From UBA8106 sp964569695 (GTDB lineage Bacteria; Acidobacteriota; Vicinamibacteria; Vicinamibacterales; UBA823): DNA of 64,000 nt. Location of the stretch: contig CAZMUA010000009.1 of the NCBI GenBank assembly GCA_964569695.1, forward strand, positions 62,001 through 126,000. The letters are read 5' to 3'. Shown here piece after piece: positions 27,941-36,976 of this stretch. Made by a program: the position numbers and the translations under genes. The notes beneath the pieces were generated by a model. The model was not told the origin of the DNA and made no database searches. It worked only from the letters and a program-made list of their open reading frames with translations. The number at the start of each line of letters is the position of its first letter. The stretch's first letter is position 1.

Positions 27941-28756
27941 ATGGCTGATTCTAAAACTATTGCCCCTAAAGAAAGTTTACTGGTTCGTTCTTGGAATTGG
28001 TTGACCGAAACACAGGTGTGGACTTCAATCTTTCGGCACAATGCTCCAATTTCAGATCGCAATAGAGTTCTTGTAGTGCTTTCGAATGTCTTCTTGCATC
28101 TCCATCCAGTACGGCTTCGAAAATCCGGTGTTAAGTTGCGGTACACGTGGTGTATGGGTGGGCTTAGCTTCTTTTTGTTTCTTTCATTAACATTTACCGG
28201 TTTGCTTTTAATGTTTTATTATCGACCGACTCTCGAATATGCCTACAGTGACATCGTAGGCTTACGAGAACACGTACCCCTTGGGATTATGCGAGAGCTG
28301 CATCGCTGGGGCGCACATGCGATGGTCATTACAGTGTGGTTGCATATGTTCAGAGTCTTTATGACTGGCTCGTACAAGCCACCCCGCGAGTTTAACTGGA
28401 ATGTCGGCGTTATCATGCTGGTGCTGACATTGCTTCTTTCCTTTACTGGTTACCTGCTGCCATGGGACCAGTTGGCAATATGGGCTATCACGGTTGGTTC
28501 AAACATGGCTCGCGCAACACCATTTCTAGGTCACGAGGGCCCAGGGGCTTCGCTTTTGGCTTTGGGCGATGTCAAATTGATTCACGCGGCGGATGATGCC
28601 AGATTTGCCTTACTGGGCGGGACGTTTGTTGGAGAAGGTGCACTGCTCAGATTTTACGTGCTGCACTGTGTGGCTTTGCCGCTTGTCATTGGGTTTCTTA
28701 TGGCAGTGCATTTCTGGCGAGTACGTAAAGACGGTGGAATTTCAGGACCGATGTGA
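27941..28756 (+). CDS. Cytochrome b, N-terminal (b6-like) subunit
   Basis: A 271-residue membrane protein corresponding to the four-helix, diheme half of cytochrome b. Heme-ligand histidines are visible as HRWGAHAMVITVWLH (near 125) and HCVALPLVIGFLMAVH (near 244), the latter with the 14-residue spacing of cytochrome b6. A preamble of about 60 residues precedes the first helix, and a roughly 25-residue insertion separates helices C and D. It forms the quinol-oxidising core together with the Rieske protein and the next gene. Confidence 0.93.
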   Translation: MADSKTIAPKESLLVRSWNWLTETQVWTSIFRHNAPISDRNRVLVVLSNVFLHLHPVRLRKSGVKLRYTWCMGGLSFFLFLSLTFTGLLLMFYYRPTLEYAYSDIVGLREHVPLGIMRELHRWGAHAMVITVWLHMFRVFMTGSYKPPREFNWNVGVIMLVLTLLLSFTGYLLPWDQLAIWAITVGSNMARATPFLGHEGPGASLLALGDVKLIHAADDARFALLGGTFVGEGALLRFYVLHCVALPLVIGFLMAVHFWRVRKDGGISGPM

Positions 28757-28803
28757 GGAGTTCCTAACAGAACAAGTTTAGCGAAATAAGACTAGTCGAT
28801 ATT

Positions 28804-29880
28804 ATGGACGCCATAAAGGACTTCTTTAATTTTTTTGCTGATCCACGTGTGTTTTTCACGTTAACTCTTTCCTTGCTGATATTACTCGTATGGAAGCGAG
28901 AAACCTTTGCTTCAACGCGAGTTGGTTGGGGGCTACAGATTTTTTTAGCCATTTTTTTCGGGTTTGGTTTATTCGACGAGAATTTCCGATTAATTATTGC
29001 TAAACCAGACAACGTTCCGATTGTCGCTCTAATCTTTTTACTTATCTTTTTTACCTGGTATTCGATAAGAGAAGGAGTTCTGAACGATAAGCGCATCGCA
29101 GACGGAAAACCTCCTATTGAGAAAGAAGAAGAGGGCCGTGTTTGGGTTTGGCCAGATCTGGTCTATACGGAACTTATTTGTCTCGTGTTGTGTTCAGTTG
29201 TTCTGATTCTTTGGTCGATTCTGCTTAAGGCACCGTTAGAGCAGCCAGCAAATAGCGCTGCAACACCGAATCCGTCGAAGGCGCCTTGGTATTTTCTTGG
29301 GTTACAAGAAATGCTGGTTTATTTCGATCCGTGGCTGGCCGGCGTAGTCCTCCCGAGTTTGATTATTGTTGGCTTGATGGCTATTCCTTACATCGATACA
29401 AATCCAAAAGGAAATGGCTACTACACATTTATTGAGCGTAAGGCTGAGATTACGATTTTTCTGTTTGGCTTCGTTGTTCTCTGGGCATCCTTGATTGTGC
29501 TGGGCACTTTCCTTCGTGGACCGAATTGGAATTTCTTCGGGCCCTTTGAATACTGGGATATTCACAAACTGGAAGCGCTTACCAATGTCAATCTGTCCGA
29601 ATACGTCTGGGTGCGGGCGCTCGGTACCGGTATGCCAGATAGTTGGTTCTTAAGGGAGTTTTTGGGCCTCGCCCTCACAGGAGTCTACATTGTAGTGCTG
29701 CCGGTGGTGATGGCAAAAACATGGTGTAAACATTACCTGGAAAAGATGGGTCCGGTGCGCTTCTATATCGGAGCGTTTTTGTTTTTATCGATGCTTTCGT
29801 TGCCTGTAAAGATGCTCGCGAGATGGTTGTTTAATTTAAAATATGTTGTGGCAATACCAGAATTCTTTTTCAATATTTGA
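28804..29880 (+). CDS. Cytochrome b, C-terminal (subunit IV-like) subunit, enlarged
   Basis: A 358-residue membrane protein. It carries about three extra N-terminal helices (residues 10-90) before the subunit IV-like core, where PNPSKAPWYFLGLQEMLVYFDPW (residues about 155-178) stands in for the quinol-site PEWY region. Further helices follow to the C-terminus. Splitting of cytochrome b into two genes is known from b6f-type complexes; the extra N-terminal helices are larger than in that type. It is 47 bp after the b6-like gene and 18 bp before the octaheme gene. Confidence 0.88.
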   Translation: MDAIKDFFNFFADPRVFFTLTLSLLILLVWKRETFASTRVGWGLQIFLAIFFGFGLFDENFRLIIAKPDNVPIVALIFLLIFFTWYSIREGVLNDKRIADGKPPIEKEEEGRVWVWPDLVYTELICLVLCSVVLILWSILLKAPLEQPANSAATPNPSKAPWYFLGLQEMLVYFDPWLAGVVLPSLIIVGLMAIPYIDTNPKGNGYYTFIERKAEITIFLFGFVVLWASLIVLGTFLRGPNWNFFGPFEYWDIHKLEALTNVNLSEYVWVRALGTGMPDSWFLREFLGLALTGVYIVVLPVVMAKTWCKHYLEKMGPVRFYIGAFLFLSMLSLPVKMLARWLFNLKYVVAIPEFFFNI

Positions 29881-29898
29881 CGCGAATCAATAAATGAT

Positions 29899-32751
29899 AT
29901 GGCTGACAAGAAGTCAGTAGGACACGCATATAACATCGATTTTCTCAACGTAGTTTTTGCTGCGTCGAGCATCTTTCTGTTTGTTTCAATGTTGTGGATG
30001 GTGTGGGATGACTATGACCGTGAATGGAAAGGTTATCAACGCCGGTTTGTCCAACTTGAGATGGAAGTGACCCGTGCTAGTCTCGAGGCAGCTAATCAAG
30101 AGGTCGATGCCAGAGTTATTAGTGAGCTTGAGGCGAAACGAGCTGACGCTGAGGCGCGACTTGAGGTTCAGACCGAGCAAGTTTCAACCCTTCAAGATGA
30201 GTTGGACGGTGTGGACGTGCAGTTGGATCTCGCGACTCAGTTATACCAGTTTGCAAAGGCGAATTACGACGTCGACAAGTACACTTTTGAGGTCGAGCGC
30301 GAGGATGATCCTGATGCGCCAGGCTTGGGCGAGACACAGGCTACAATCGAAGCGCAGTATGCAGAGTGGCTTGAATTGGGGCTTGAAGTTGAACGATTGA
30401 CTGCTGTGCGTGATGGATTGCGTGATGAAATAGCTGATTTCAGTAGGGAGGTTACCGATCTTGACGAGGAGATCGGCGCGCTAACAGGAGAGTCTCGCAG
30501 GTTAAGCGATCGCCTTGGAGCCATAGAGCCAAATTTCCGAGATGAGTTTTTACTTAATGCTCCTCTGCTGGATTTTATGGCGCCAACGATCACTGTCCAG
30601 CAGGTCGTAACACCAAATATCTTGGACGATGTTAATTTCACGCGTGTGCCGAAAATGGATCGGTGCATGACCTGTCACTTGGCGATTGACCGTGAGGGTT
30701 ACGAAGACTACCCGCAGCCATTCCGAACCCATTCAAATCTGTCGACTTACGTGGGAAGCGCATCACCACACCCGCTCGAGCAGACGGGCTGTACTGTCTG
30801 CCATGAAGGTATGGGGCAGTCAGTTTCGTTTCGTGATGCTGCTCACACTCCAGTTAGTGCAGAACAGCTTCATGCTTGGGAAGAGGCCTATAACTGGGAA
30901 GAACCCCATCTGTGGGACTACCCGATGCTACCCTCCGGCATGGCGGAAGCTTCGTGTGCCAAATGCCATGACAATGAAATTCATATTCCTGAAGCAAAAT
31001 CACTCAATCTAGCCTATGGGCTGTATGAGCGGGCGGGTTGTGCTGCTTGTCACAAGAGCGGTGGTTTCGAAGATCTGCGGAAGCCAGGACCGAGTTTACG
31101 TAAGATTGACGTCAAATTGACTGAAGATTGGGCAAAGACATGGATCCGTAATCCTCAGGCTGTTAAGCCGACTACGTGGATGCCTAGGGTCTGGTATAAC
31201 TCGAATAGTTCCTCGCCGGCTGATGCGAAGCGTAATGAAGTTGAAATAGAAGCAACAGTTGCTTATCTGTTTGAAAACTCTGAGAACCATGAGTTTGCAG
31301 TTCGGGTTCCACCACGAGGTGATGCGTTAGAAGGTCAGCGACTCGTTGAATCGGTTGGTTGTTTGGCCTGTCATGTTTCTGGCGATGAAACCAGAACCGA
31401 GGCAGGCCCACGTCGGACATTTGGGCAAGCTCTTCAAAATATTGGTAACAAAACTAGCTACGAGTGGCTTTTCGATTGGGTCCGTAATCCTGTCCACTTT
31501 AGTCCGGATACGTACATGCCTGACCTTAGGTTGACTGACGGAGAAGCAGCAGACGTAGCAGCGTATCTCATGACCTTGACCGGAAACGGAGGGGTGGAGG
31601 CTGTCGCTGAGTACGATCAGGCTTATAGTGATGAAGTTCTCTTAGATTACCTAAAGGCTGTGGTGCCAACCGAGGAGGCTGAAGCAACGGTGGCGGCGCT
31701 GTCTACGGACGAGCGGACTGTGGAACTAGGCCGGCGCGTTATTCAACGTTACGGTTGTTTTAGTTGTCACGATATCGCTGGTTTCGAAGACACACAGCCA
31801 ATAGGTGTTGAACTTTCTGAAGAAGGCACGAAGCTTATCGGGCAACTCGACTTTGCCTTCGTCGATATTCCGCACACCAAAATTGATTGGTTCTCAAACA
31901 AGCTTGCTGATCCGAGAATCTATGACAGTAATCGGGTTCTGCAGCCGCTCGAAAAGCTGCGAATGCCGAATTATGACTTCAGTGACGAAGAGGTTCAGTT
32001 GCTGGTTACGGCTATTATGAGTTTTCAGCGTGAAGTGCAACCGAAGGGTTCGTTTTGGCCTCGTACGGCTCGTAATGAAGCTCTATCGGTCGGTCGCACT
32101 TTAGTGCGCCGTAGAAATTGTGTTGCCTGCCACCAAGTGGAAGAGGATGGAGGTGAGTATCGCGATCTTGTTGACGATCCCTCCCTGGCGCCTCCACTTT
32201 TGACGCCTGAAGGTGCCAAGGTGAAGCCAGAATGGCTATATGCGTTCTTCAAGGAACCCATACCTATTCGACCATGGCTCGACGTTCGTATGCCAAGCTT
32301 TGCTCTGGAAGATGCTCACTGGAATCAAACTCTCGACTACTTCGGTGCGATTTCCGACACTATTGGAGAATTTAGACCGCAAGTGATCGTAAATGCTTCA
32401 AGTACTCAGACGCGTACTGGTGCAGAATTATTTGAACTGCTCAGATGTCAACAGTGTCATGTGCTTGATACGATACCAGAAGATCAACCCACGTCGAACT
32501 TAGCTCCTGATTTACGCATGACACCTGAACGACTGCAGGCAGATTGGATACTTGACTGGCTTCATGACCCGCAGAGTATTGAGCCTGGCACGCGTATGCC
32601 TGATTTTTGGCCAGATTATCCGGAGTCGTTTTTTACGCAGTTTGACAATAATGCGGAGCAACAGATTCGTTCGATTCGTGATTATATGCTGACATTTAGG
32701 GGCGGTCCGAAGCCAGACGTTCCAGTAATGCTAAGTACTGAAGATAATTAA
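29899..32751 (+). CDS. Octaheme c-type cytochrome with membrane anchor and coiled coil
   Basis: A 950-residue protein with one N-terminal membrane helix (about 15-35), a long charged coiled coil (about 45-215) and then eight CxxCH heme sites: CMTCH (256), CTVCH (298), CAKCH (353), CAACH (381), CLACH (488), CFSCH (620), CVACH (741) and CQQCH (850). The last five lie in repeated cytochrome c modules, each with a downstream MP-containing axial-ligand candidate such as TWMPRVW, TYMPDLR, RMPNYDF, RMPSF and RMPDFW. It ends the Rieske/cytochrome b operon, so it probably replaces cytochrome c1 as electron acceptor. No separate c1 gene is present. A strong terminator follows at 32777. Confidence 0.9.
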   Translation: MADKKSVGHAYNIDFLNVVFAASSIFLFVSMLWMVWDDYDREWKGYQRRFVQLEMEVTRASLEAANQEVDARVISELEAKRADAEARLEVQTEQVSTLQDELDGVDVQLDLATQLYQFAKANYDVDKYTFEVEREDDPDAPGLGETQATIEAQYAEWLELGLEVERLTAVRDGLRDEIADFSREVTDLDEEIGALTGESRRLSDRLGAIEPNFRDEFLLNAPLLDFMAPTITVQQVVTPNILDDVNFTRVPKMDRCMTCHLAIDREGYEDYPQPFRTHSNLSTYVGSASPHPLEQTGCTVCHEGMGQSVSFRDAAHTPVSAEQLHAWEEAYNWEEPHLWDYPMLPSGMAEASCAKCHDNEIHIPEAKSLNLAYGLYERAGCAACHKSGGFEDLRKPGPSLRKIDVKLTEDWAKTWIRNPQAVKPTTWMPRVWYNSNSSSPADAKRNEVEIEATVAYLFENSENHEFAVRVPPRGDALEGQRLVESVGCLACHVSGDETRTEAGPRRTFGQALQNIGNKTSYEWLFDWVRNPVHFSPDTYMPDLRLTDGEAADVAAYLMTLTGNGGVEAVAEYDQAYSDEVLLDYLKAVVPTEEAEATVAALSTDERTVELGRRVIQRYGCFSCHDIAGFEDTQPIGVELSEEGTKLIGQLDFAFVDIPHTKIDWFSNKLADPRIYDSNRVLQPLEKLRMPNYDFSDEEVQLLVTAIMSFQREVQPKGSFWPRTARNEALSVGRTLVRRRNCVACHQVEEDGGEYRDLVDDPSLAPPLLTPEGAKVKPEWLYAFFKEPIPIRPWLDVRMPSFALEDAHWNQTLDYFGAISDTIGEFRPQVIVNASSTQTRTGAELFELLRCQQCHVLDTIPEDQPTSNLAPDLRMTPERLQADWILDWLHDPQSIEPGTRMPDFWPDYPESFFTQFDNNAEQQIRSIRDYMLTFRGGPKPDVPVMLSTEDN

Positions 32752-32776
32752 ATCTTTATAGTTCGAGAACTCAAGG

Positions 32777-32809
32777 CGGCGTGCTATCTGACGGTGGCAC
32801 GCCGTTTTC
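32777..32809 (+). terminator. Intrinsic terminator of the respiratory complex operon
   Basis: A perfect 8-bp stem, CGGCGTGC (32777-32784) and GCACGCCG (32797-32804), with a 12-nt loop is followed by TTTTCT. It lies 26 bp after the octaheme cytochrome stop and separates that operon from glcDEF. Confidence 0.85.
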
Positions 32810-32825
32810 TATATAGTAAGCAGGC

Positions 32826-34277
32826 ATGACCGTTGAGTCGCTAGTAGATCGCTTGCGGGAAATCGTTGGTGACGACGGTTTAGTCACAGACCCTGTGGCG
32901 CGTTTAACCTACGAGAGTGACGCGCTGACCCATTTGCGAATAGAACCTGGAGCTGTAGTAATACCGGAATCGGTCAAGCAGGTACAGGAAGTTGTGCGTC
33001 TTTGCCATCGGACTAACGTGCCGTTTGTTGCGCGTGGACACGGTACCGGTCTATCGGGTGGTGCCTTACCATCGTCTGATGGCGTGCTAATTGCTTTGAC
33101 CAGATTGAACCGGATTCTTGAAGTGGATTCTTCAAATTGTTTGATGACGGTTGAACCAGGGGTTACGAATCTTGAAATTAGCCGCTCTGTTGAAAAATTC
33201 GGTCTGTATTATGCGCCCGACCCATCAAGTCAGCAAGTTTGTTCGATTGGTGGAAATGTGGCAGAGAATTCTGGTGGTGCTCACTGTCTAAAATATGGTT
33301 TTACTGTCCATCATGTAATGGCTCTCGAGATGGTTCTTCCAGATGGTGAATTGATACAGGTTGGTGGAAAGAGTGTTGACCCACCAGGATTTGATTTGTT
33401 GGGAACCATCGTGGGTTCCGAAGGTACACTTGGTATTGTCACAAAGGCGACGTTACGATTACTTCGTCGTCCGGAATCCAAGAAGATGCTCATCGCTGCC
33501 TTTGATTCTACTGATTTAGCCGGTGAAGCTGTATCCGGCATCATTGCTGGGGGAATTATTCCGGCTGCAGTTGAGATGATGGACAGAATGACGATAGAGG
33601 CGGCCGAATCTGCAGTGCGTCCGAATTTTCCTGATGCAGAAGCTTTGTTGCTCGTCGAAATTGACGGTCCTCTATTGGAAGTGGAGATTGTTATTGATCA
33701 AGTGCAAGAAATTGTATTACAAAATTCCGCAAAAGAAGTGCGAGTGGCTACCAGTGAGGCCGAGAGAGAGCAGTATTGGCGAGGACGGAAGGCAGCATTT
33801 GCTGCGATGGGTCGGGTATCACCGAATTATTATGTTCAGGATGGTGTGATTCCACGCACTAAGCTACCAGAAGTATTGAGACGAATTCGTGCACTTGAGC
33901 TGCGTTCAGGACTTCGAATCGGTAACGTATTTCATGCCGGTGACGGTAATCTTCACCCTCTGATTTGTTACGATGAAGCAATTGAGGGCAACGCCAAATT
34001 AGCAGCTGAGGTTGGCGCAGAAATCCTGACCTATTGTATTGAAGCCGGTGGATCGCTTACTGGTGAACACGGCGTCGGAGCTGACAAGGCGTGTCAAATG
34101 CCAAAAATGTTCAACGCAGCGGACCTGGACACCATGCAACTGTTACGACGCGCTTTCGATTCAAAGGGAATATGTAATCCAGACAAAATCTTTCCCACGC
34201 CAAGACTCTGTGGTGAAGTTCCTGGGCCATATCGGCCTCATCCAACTGAAAAAGATGGCTTAGCTGAGCGCTTTTGA
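32826..34277 (+). CDS. glcD: Glycolate oxidase, FAD-linked subunit
   Basis: A 483-residue FAD enzyme of the VAO/FAD_binding_4 class. The FAD-binding half holds PFVARGHGTGLSGGALP (near 61), the DPSSQQVCSIGGNVAENSGG segment (near 137) and GSEGTLGIVTKATLRLL (near 198). The substrate half ends with HAGDGNLHPLI (near 378) and GEHGVGADK (near 417). It oxidises glycolate, or possibly D-lactate, to the 2-oxoacid. glcE and glcF follow with overlap or tiny gaps, which is the standard GlcDEF complex. Confidence 0.95.
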   Translation: MTVESLVDRLREIVGDDGLVTDPVARLTYESDALTHLRIEPGAVVIPESVKQVQEVVRLCHRTNVPFVARGHGTGLSGGALPSSDGVLIALTRLNRILEVDSSNCLMTVEPGVTNLEISRSVEKFGLYYAPDPSSQQVCSIGGNVAENSGGAHCLKYGFTVHHVMALEMVLPDGELIQVGGKSVDPPGFDLLGTIVGSEGTLGIVTKATLRLLRRPESKKMLIAAFDSTDLAGEAVSGIIAGGIIPAAVEMMDRMTIEAAESAVRPNFPDAEALLLVEIDGPLLEVEIVIDQVQEIVLQNSAKEVRVATSEAEREQYWRGRKAAFAAMGRVSPNYYVQDGVIPRTKLPEVLRRIRALELRSGLRIGNVFHAGDGNLHPLICYDEAIEGNAKLAAEVGAEILTYCIEAGGSLTGEHGVGADKACQMPKMFNAADLDTMQLLRRAFDSKGICNPDKIFPTPRLCGEVPGPYRPHPTEKDGLAERF

Positions 34278-35542
34278 TGAAGTTTTATGAATCAGATCTT
34301 TTGGCTTCGGCGAAGCTTGTGGCGGGTGAAGAGGCAGTCATTGAGGGAGTAACTCAGTTAGCCAAGACGGTGCCAAAGCTTTGTGTGACACCACCGGATG
34401 TAGAAACTCTCTCGGCTACTGTGAAATGGGCCAACGATGCTAGGCAAACGATTGTGCCTGTTGGTGGTGGTACAAAAATTGAGTGGGGCAGTTTGCCGTC
34501 CAGAGTTGACGTCGCCTTATCAATGGCGAAGCTATCAGTTGATTGTGAGCACCACCAAGGTGATTTGATCGCGACAATAGATGCCGGTATGCCATTAGCC
34601 ACTGCGAATACTTTGCTTGCGCAGTATGGTCAGTGGTTGCCCGTTGATCCAAGTCATGCGAATGAAGCAACAATTGGTGGCATCGTCGCTACTAACGATA
34701 GTGGACCACGGCGACATCAGTATGGTACACCGAGAGACTTAATTCTTGGAACTTCGTTCGTTCGGCCGGATGGTCAGCTTGCCAAGGCAGGAGGTAGAGT
34801 CGTTAAAAATGTTGCTGGATACGATCTGTCAAAACTCTTAGCAGGGTCTTTTGGAAGCCTTGGCGTAATCGTTAACGCAACATTTAAGTTAACTCCGATT
34901 CCTAAGTCGTCGCGAACTGTAGTGATTCAATGTTTAGACGCGATAAAGGTGGGAGAGTGTGTAGATGAGTTGATGAGTACGGCACTTACACCGAGCGCGC
35001 TTGAGGTCCAAGGGGCACCTTATCGCCTTCTTGTACGGTTCGAATCTCTTGAAGCAGTGACCGAAGAACAGGCTATTCAAACCTCGGCATTACCCGTCGC
35101 AAGCCGTTGCGAGATTAATTTTATGAGAGATCATAAAGAGCAGCAATGTTGGGATGATCACGCGCTACGGCCATGGCGAGGATCTGGATCCGTGTTGAAA
35201 GTTAGTTTTAAGCCATCTTTTCTTACAGAGGTACTTCAAGAGATTCAGACTTTGTGTATCACCCATGATGTTATTGCTGACGTGGTGGGACGTGCAGCTG
35301 TAGGGTCTCTAATGGTTGGGATTGAGGGAGAGTTAGACAATCAAGTGGTAGTTATCAGGGCGCTGCGTAACGCAGTTAGCTTGCGGAACGGCCACGCGGT
35401 GTTTCTTAGAGGACCCTTGGCTGTCAGGTCTAAAATTGATGAGTGGGGTGACTTGGGAGACGGAGAAACGGTCATGCGGGCCATCAAGCAGAACTTCGAT
35501 CCGACTGACATGATGAGTCCTGGGCGGTGGCCGTTTGATTAG
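34277..35542 (+). CDS. glcE: Glycolate oxidase, second FAD-binding subunit
   Basis: A 421-residue subunit with an FAD_binding_4 domain (about 30-200): IVPVGGGTKIEWG near 59, IGGIVATNDSGPRRHQYG near 133 and VKNVAGYDLSKLLAGSFGSLG near 176. The C-terminal part is shorter and more divergent than in GlcD, as usual for GlcE. The start ATG shares one base with the glcD stop (TGATG), so translation is coupled. It is needed for assembly or activity of the GlcD-GlcF complex. Confidence 0.94.
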   Translation: MKFYESDLLASAKLVAGEEAVIEGVTQLAKTVPKLCVTPPDVETLSATVKWANDARQTIVPVGGGTKIEWGSLPSRVDVALSMAKLSVDCEHHQGDLIATIDAGMPLATANTLLAQYGQWLPVDPSHANEATIGGIVATNDSGPRRHQYGTPRDLILGTSFVRPDGQLAKAGGRVVKNVAGYDLSKLLAGSFGSLGVIVNATFKLTPIPKSSRTVVIQCLDAIKVGECVDELMSTALTPSALEVQGAPYRLLVRFESLEAVTEEQAIQTSALPVASRCEINFMRDHKEQQCWDDHALRPWRGSGSVLKVSFKPSFLTEVLQEIQTLCITHDVIADVVGRAAVGSLMVGIEGELDNQVVVIRALRNAVSLRNGHAVFLRGPLAVRSKIDEWGDLGDGETVMRAIKQNFDPTDMMSPGRWPFD

Positions 35543-35545
35543 GTC

Positions 35546-36913
35546 ATGGTTAATTATGAGCAACTGAAATCTGCTCATGCAGGGATTGTGGACGATATGA
35601 CTGTAGAGATGAAGCCGTCGAATTTGGACTCATCAGACAACCTGTCTAAACTCTCTGCCTGCGTAAAGTGTGGCTTTTGCCTTCCGACCTGTCCCACGTA
35701 TCTTTTGTGGGGCAATGAGATGGATTCGCCCCGAGGGCGTATCCAGCTGATGCGTGCAGTCGAAGAGGGCCGTGCACCGATAGGTGACACAGTTATTCGT
35801 CACCTAGACCGGTGCGTCGGTTGTATGGCTTGCGTCACTGCCTGCCCATCCGGTGTTGATTACACCCAGCTTCTAGAGTCTTTTCGTGAGCAAATTGGAC
35901 AATCCCCACAAAGAAGTGTGGCTGACAGAATCTGGCGCAGGTTGCTGTTCGCTATTCTGCCGTATCCAAGACGTTTACGACTAATGAAGGTACCGTTGGC
36001 TGGCTATCGTGGAATCTGGTCTCTATTGGAAAGTCTGAGCGTCTTACAACGGTTTCCCAGATGGTCTACGGCACTTGCCGATTTGGGCTGTTCTATCAAT
36101 CCCGGTGGATTCACTGGTTCGTGGCCAAAGAAGATTCCGGCAGTAGGAACGTCTCGGGCAAAGACTGGATTATTGACTGGCTGTGTGCAACGCGTGTTTT
36201 TTGATCCAGTTAATCGTGCCACGGTTAGGACGCTTACTGCTGAGGGATGCGAGGTCGTTATACCGTCTCAACAGGGGTGTTGCGGAGCTCTTTCCTGGCA
36301 TGCTGGATTGAATGACCAGGCGCGTCGCTTGGCAAGGTCAGTTATTGAATCTTTTGAGCGAAGCAATGTTGATCATATTGTAACTAATGTTGCTGGATGT
36401 GGCTCAGTCATGAAGACTTATAAGCAACTTTTCGAGGGAGATGAAAACTGGGCGAGTCGGGCAGAAGCGTTTTCAAAAAAAGTGAAAGATGTCAGCGAAG
36501 TAATTAGTGATCTAACGCCGACTCGCGCTAGGCGGCATCCGCTGGATTTACGTGTGGCCTATCATGACCCGTGCCATCTCCTACACGGGCAAGCTCTTCG
36601 TGATCAACCACGATTACTTCTTGCGTCGATACCTAATCTCAACATACTGCCAATTCCAGAAAACAATGTGTGCTGTGGGAGTGGTGGAGCCTACAATTTG
36701 CTCCAACCTGTGGCAGCGGCTGCTCTCGGTGATCGTAAGATTGAGCAATTACGAACAGTGAACGCCGACATTGTTGCGACTTCCAATGCGGGGTGTCTGT
36801 TACAGATTCAGGCGGCCGGACGTCGAGCAATGCATGACCCACCGGTGCTGCACCCTATTCAACTGCTTGATGCGTCAATACGAGGTTTATCGGTTAATGA
36901 GTTGCTTCATTGA
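35546..36913 (+). CDS. glcF: Glycolate oxidase, iron-sulfur subunit
   Basis: A 455-residue protein with two 4Fe-4S motifs near the N-terminus, CVKCGFCLPTCP (near 38) and CVGCMACVTACP (near 90). Two CCG domains follow, with GCCGALSWHAG (near 248) and CCGSGGAYNL (near 372). These subunits take electrons from GlcD into the membrane quinone pool. Only 3 nt separate it from glcE. The first 20 residues are poorly conserved, and an internal ATG (codon 19) is a possible alternative start. Confidence 0.95.
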   Translation: MVNYEQLKSAHAGIVDDMTVEMKPSNLDSSDNLSKLSACVKCGFCLPTCPTYLLWGNEMDSPRGRIQLMRAVEEGRAPIGDTVIRHLDRCVGCMACVTACPSGVDYTQLLESFREQIGQSPQRSVADRIWRRLLFAILPYPRRLRLMKVPLAGYRGIWSLLESLSVLQRFPRWSTALADLGCSINPGGFTGSWPKKIPAVGTSRAKTGLLTGCVQRVFFDPVNRATVRTLTAEGCEVVIPSQQGCCGALSWHAGLNDQARRLARSVIESFERSNVDHIVTNVAGCGSVMKTYKQLFEGDENWASRAEAFSKKVKDVSEVISDLTPTRARRHPLDLRVAYHDPCHLLHGQALRDQPRLLLASIPNLNILPIPENNVCCGSGGAYNLLQPVAAAALGDRKIEQLRTVNADIVATSNAGCLLQIQAAGRRAMHDPPVLHPIQLLDASIRGLSVNELLH

Positions 36914-36976
36914 GACATAGGCTCAAAGATATCTCGCTTGTCATGAGAGAGGAATCGTTGTTCTACTGAGAAATTG

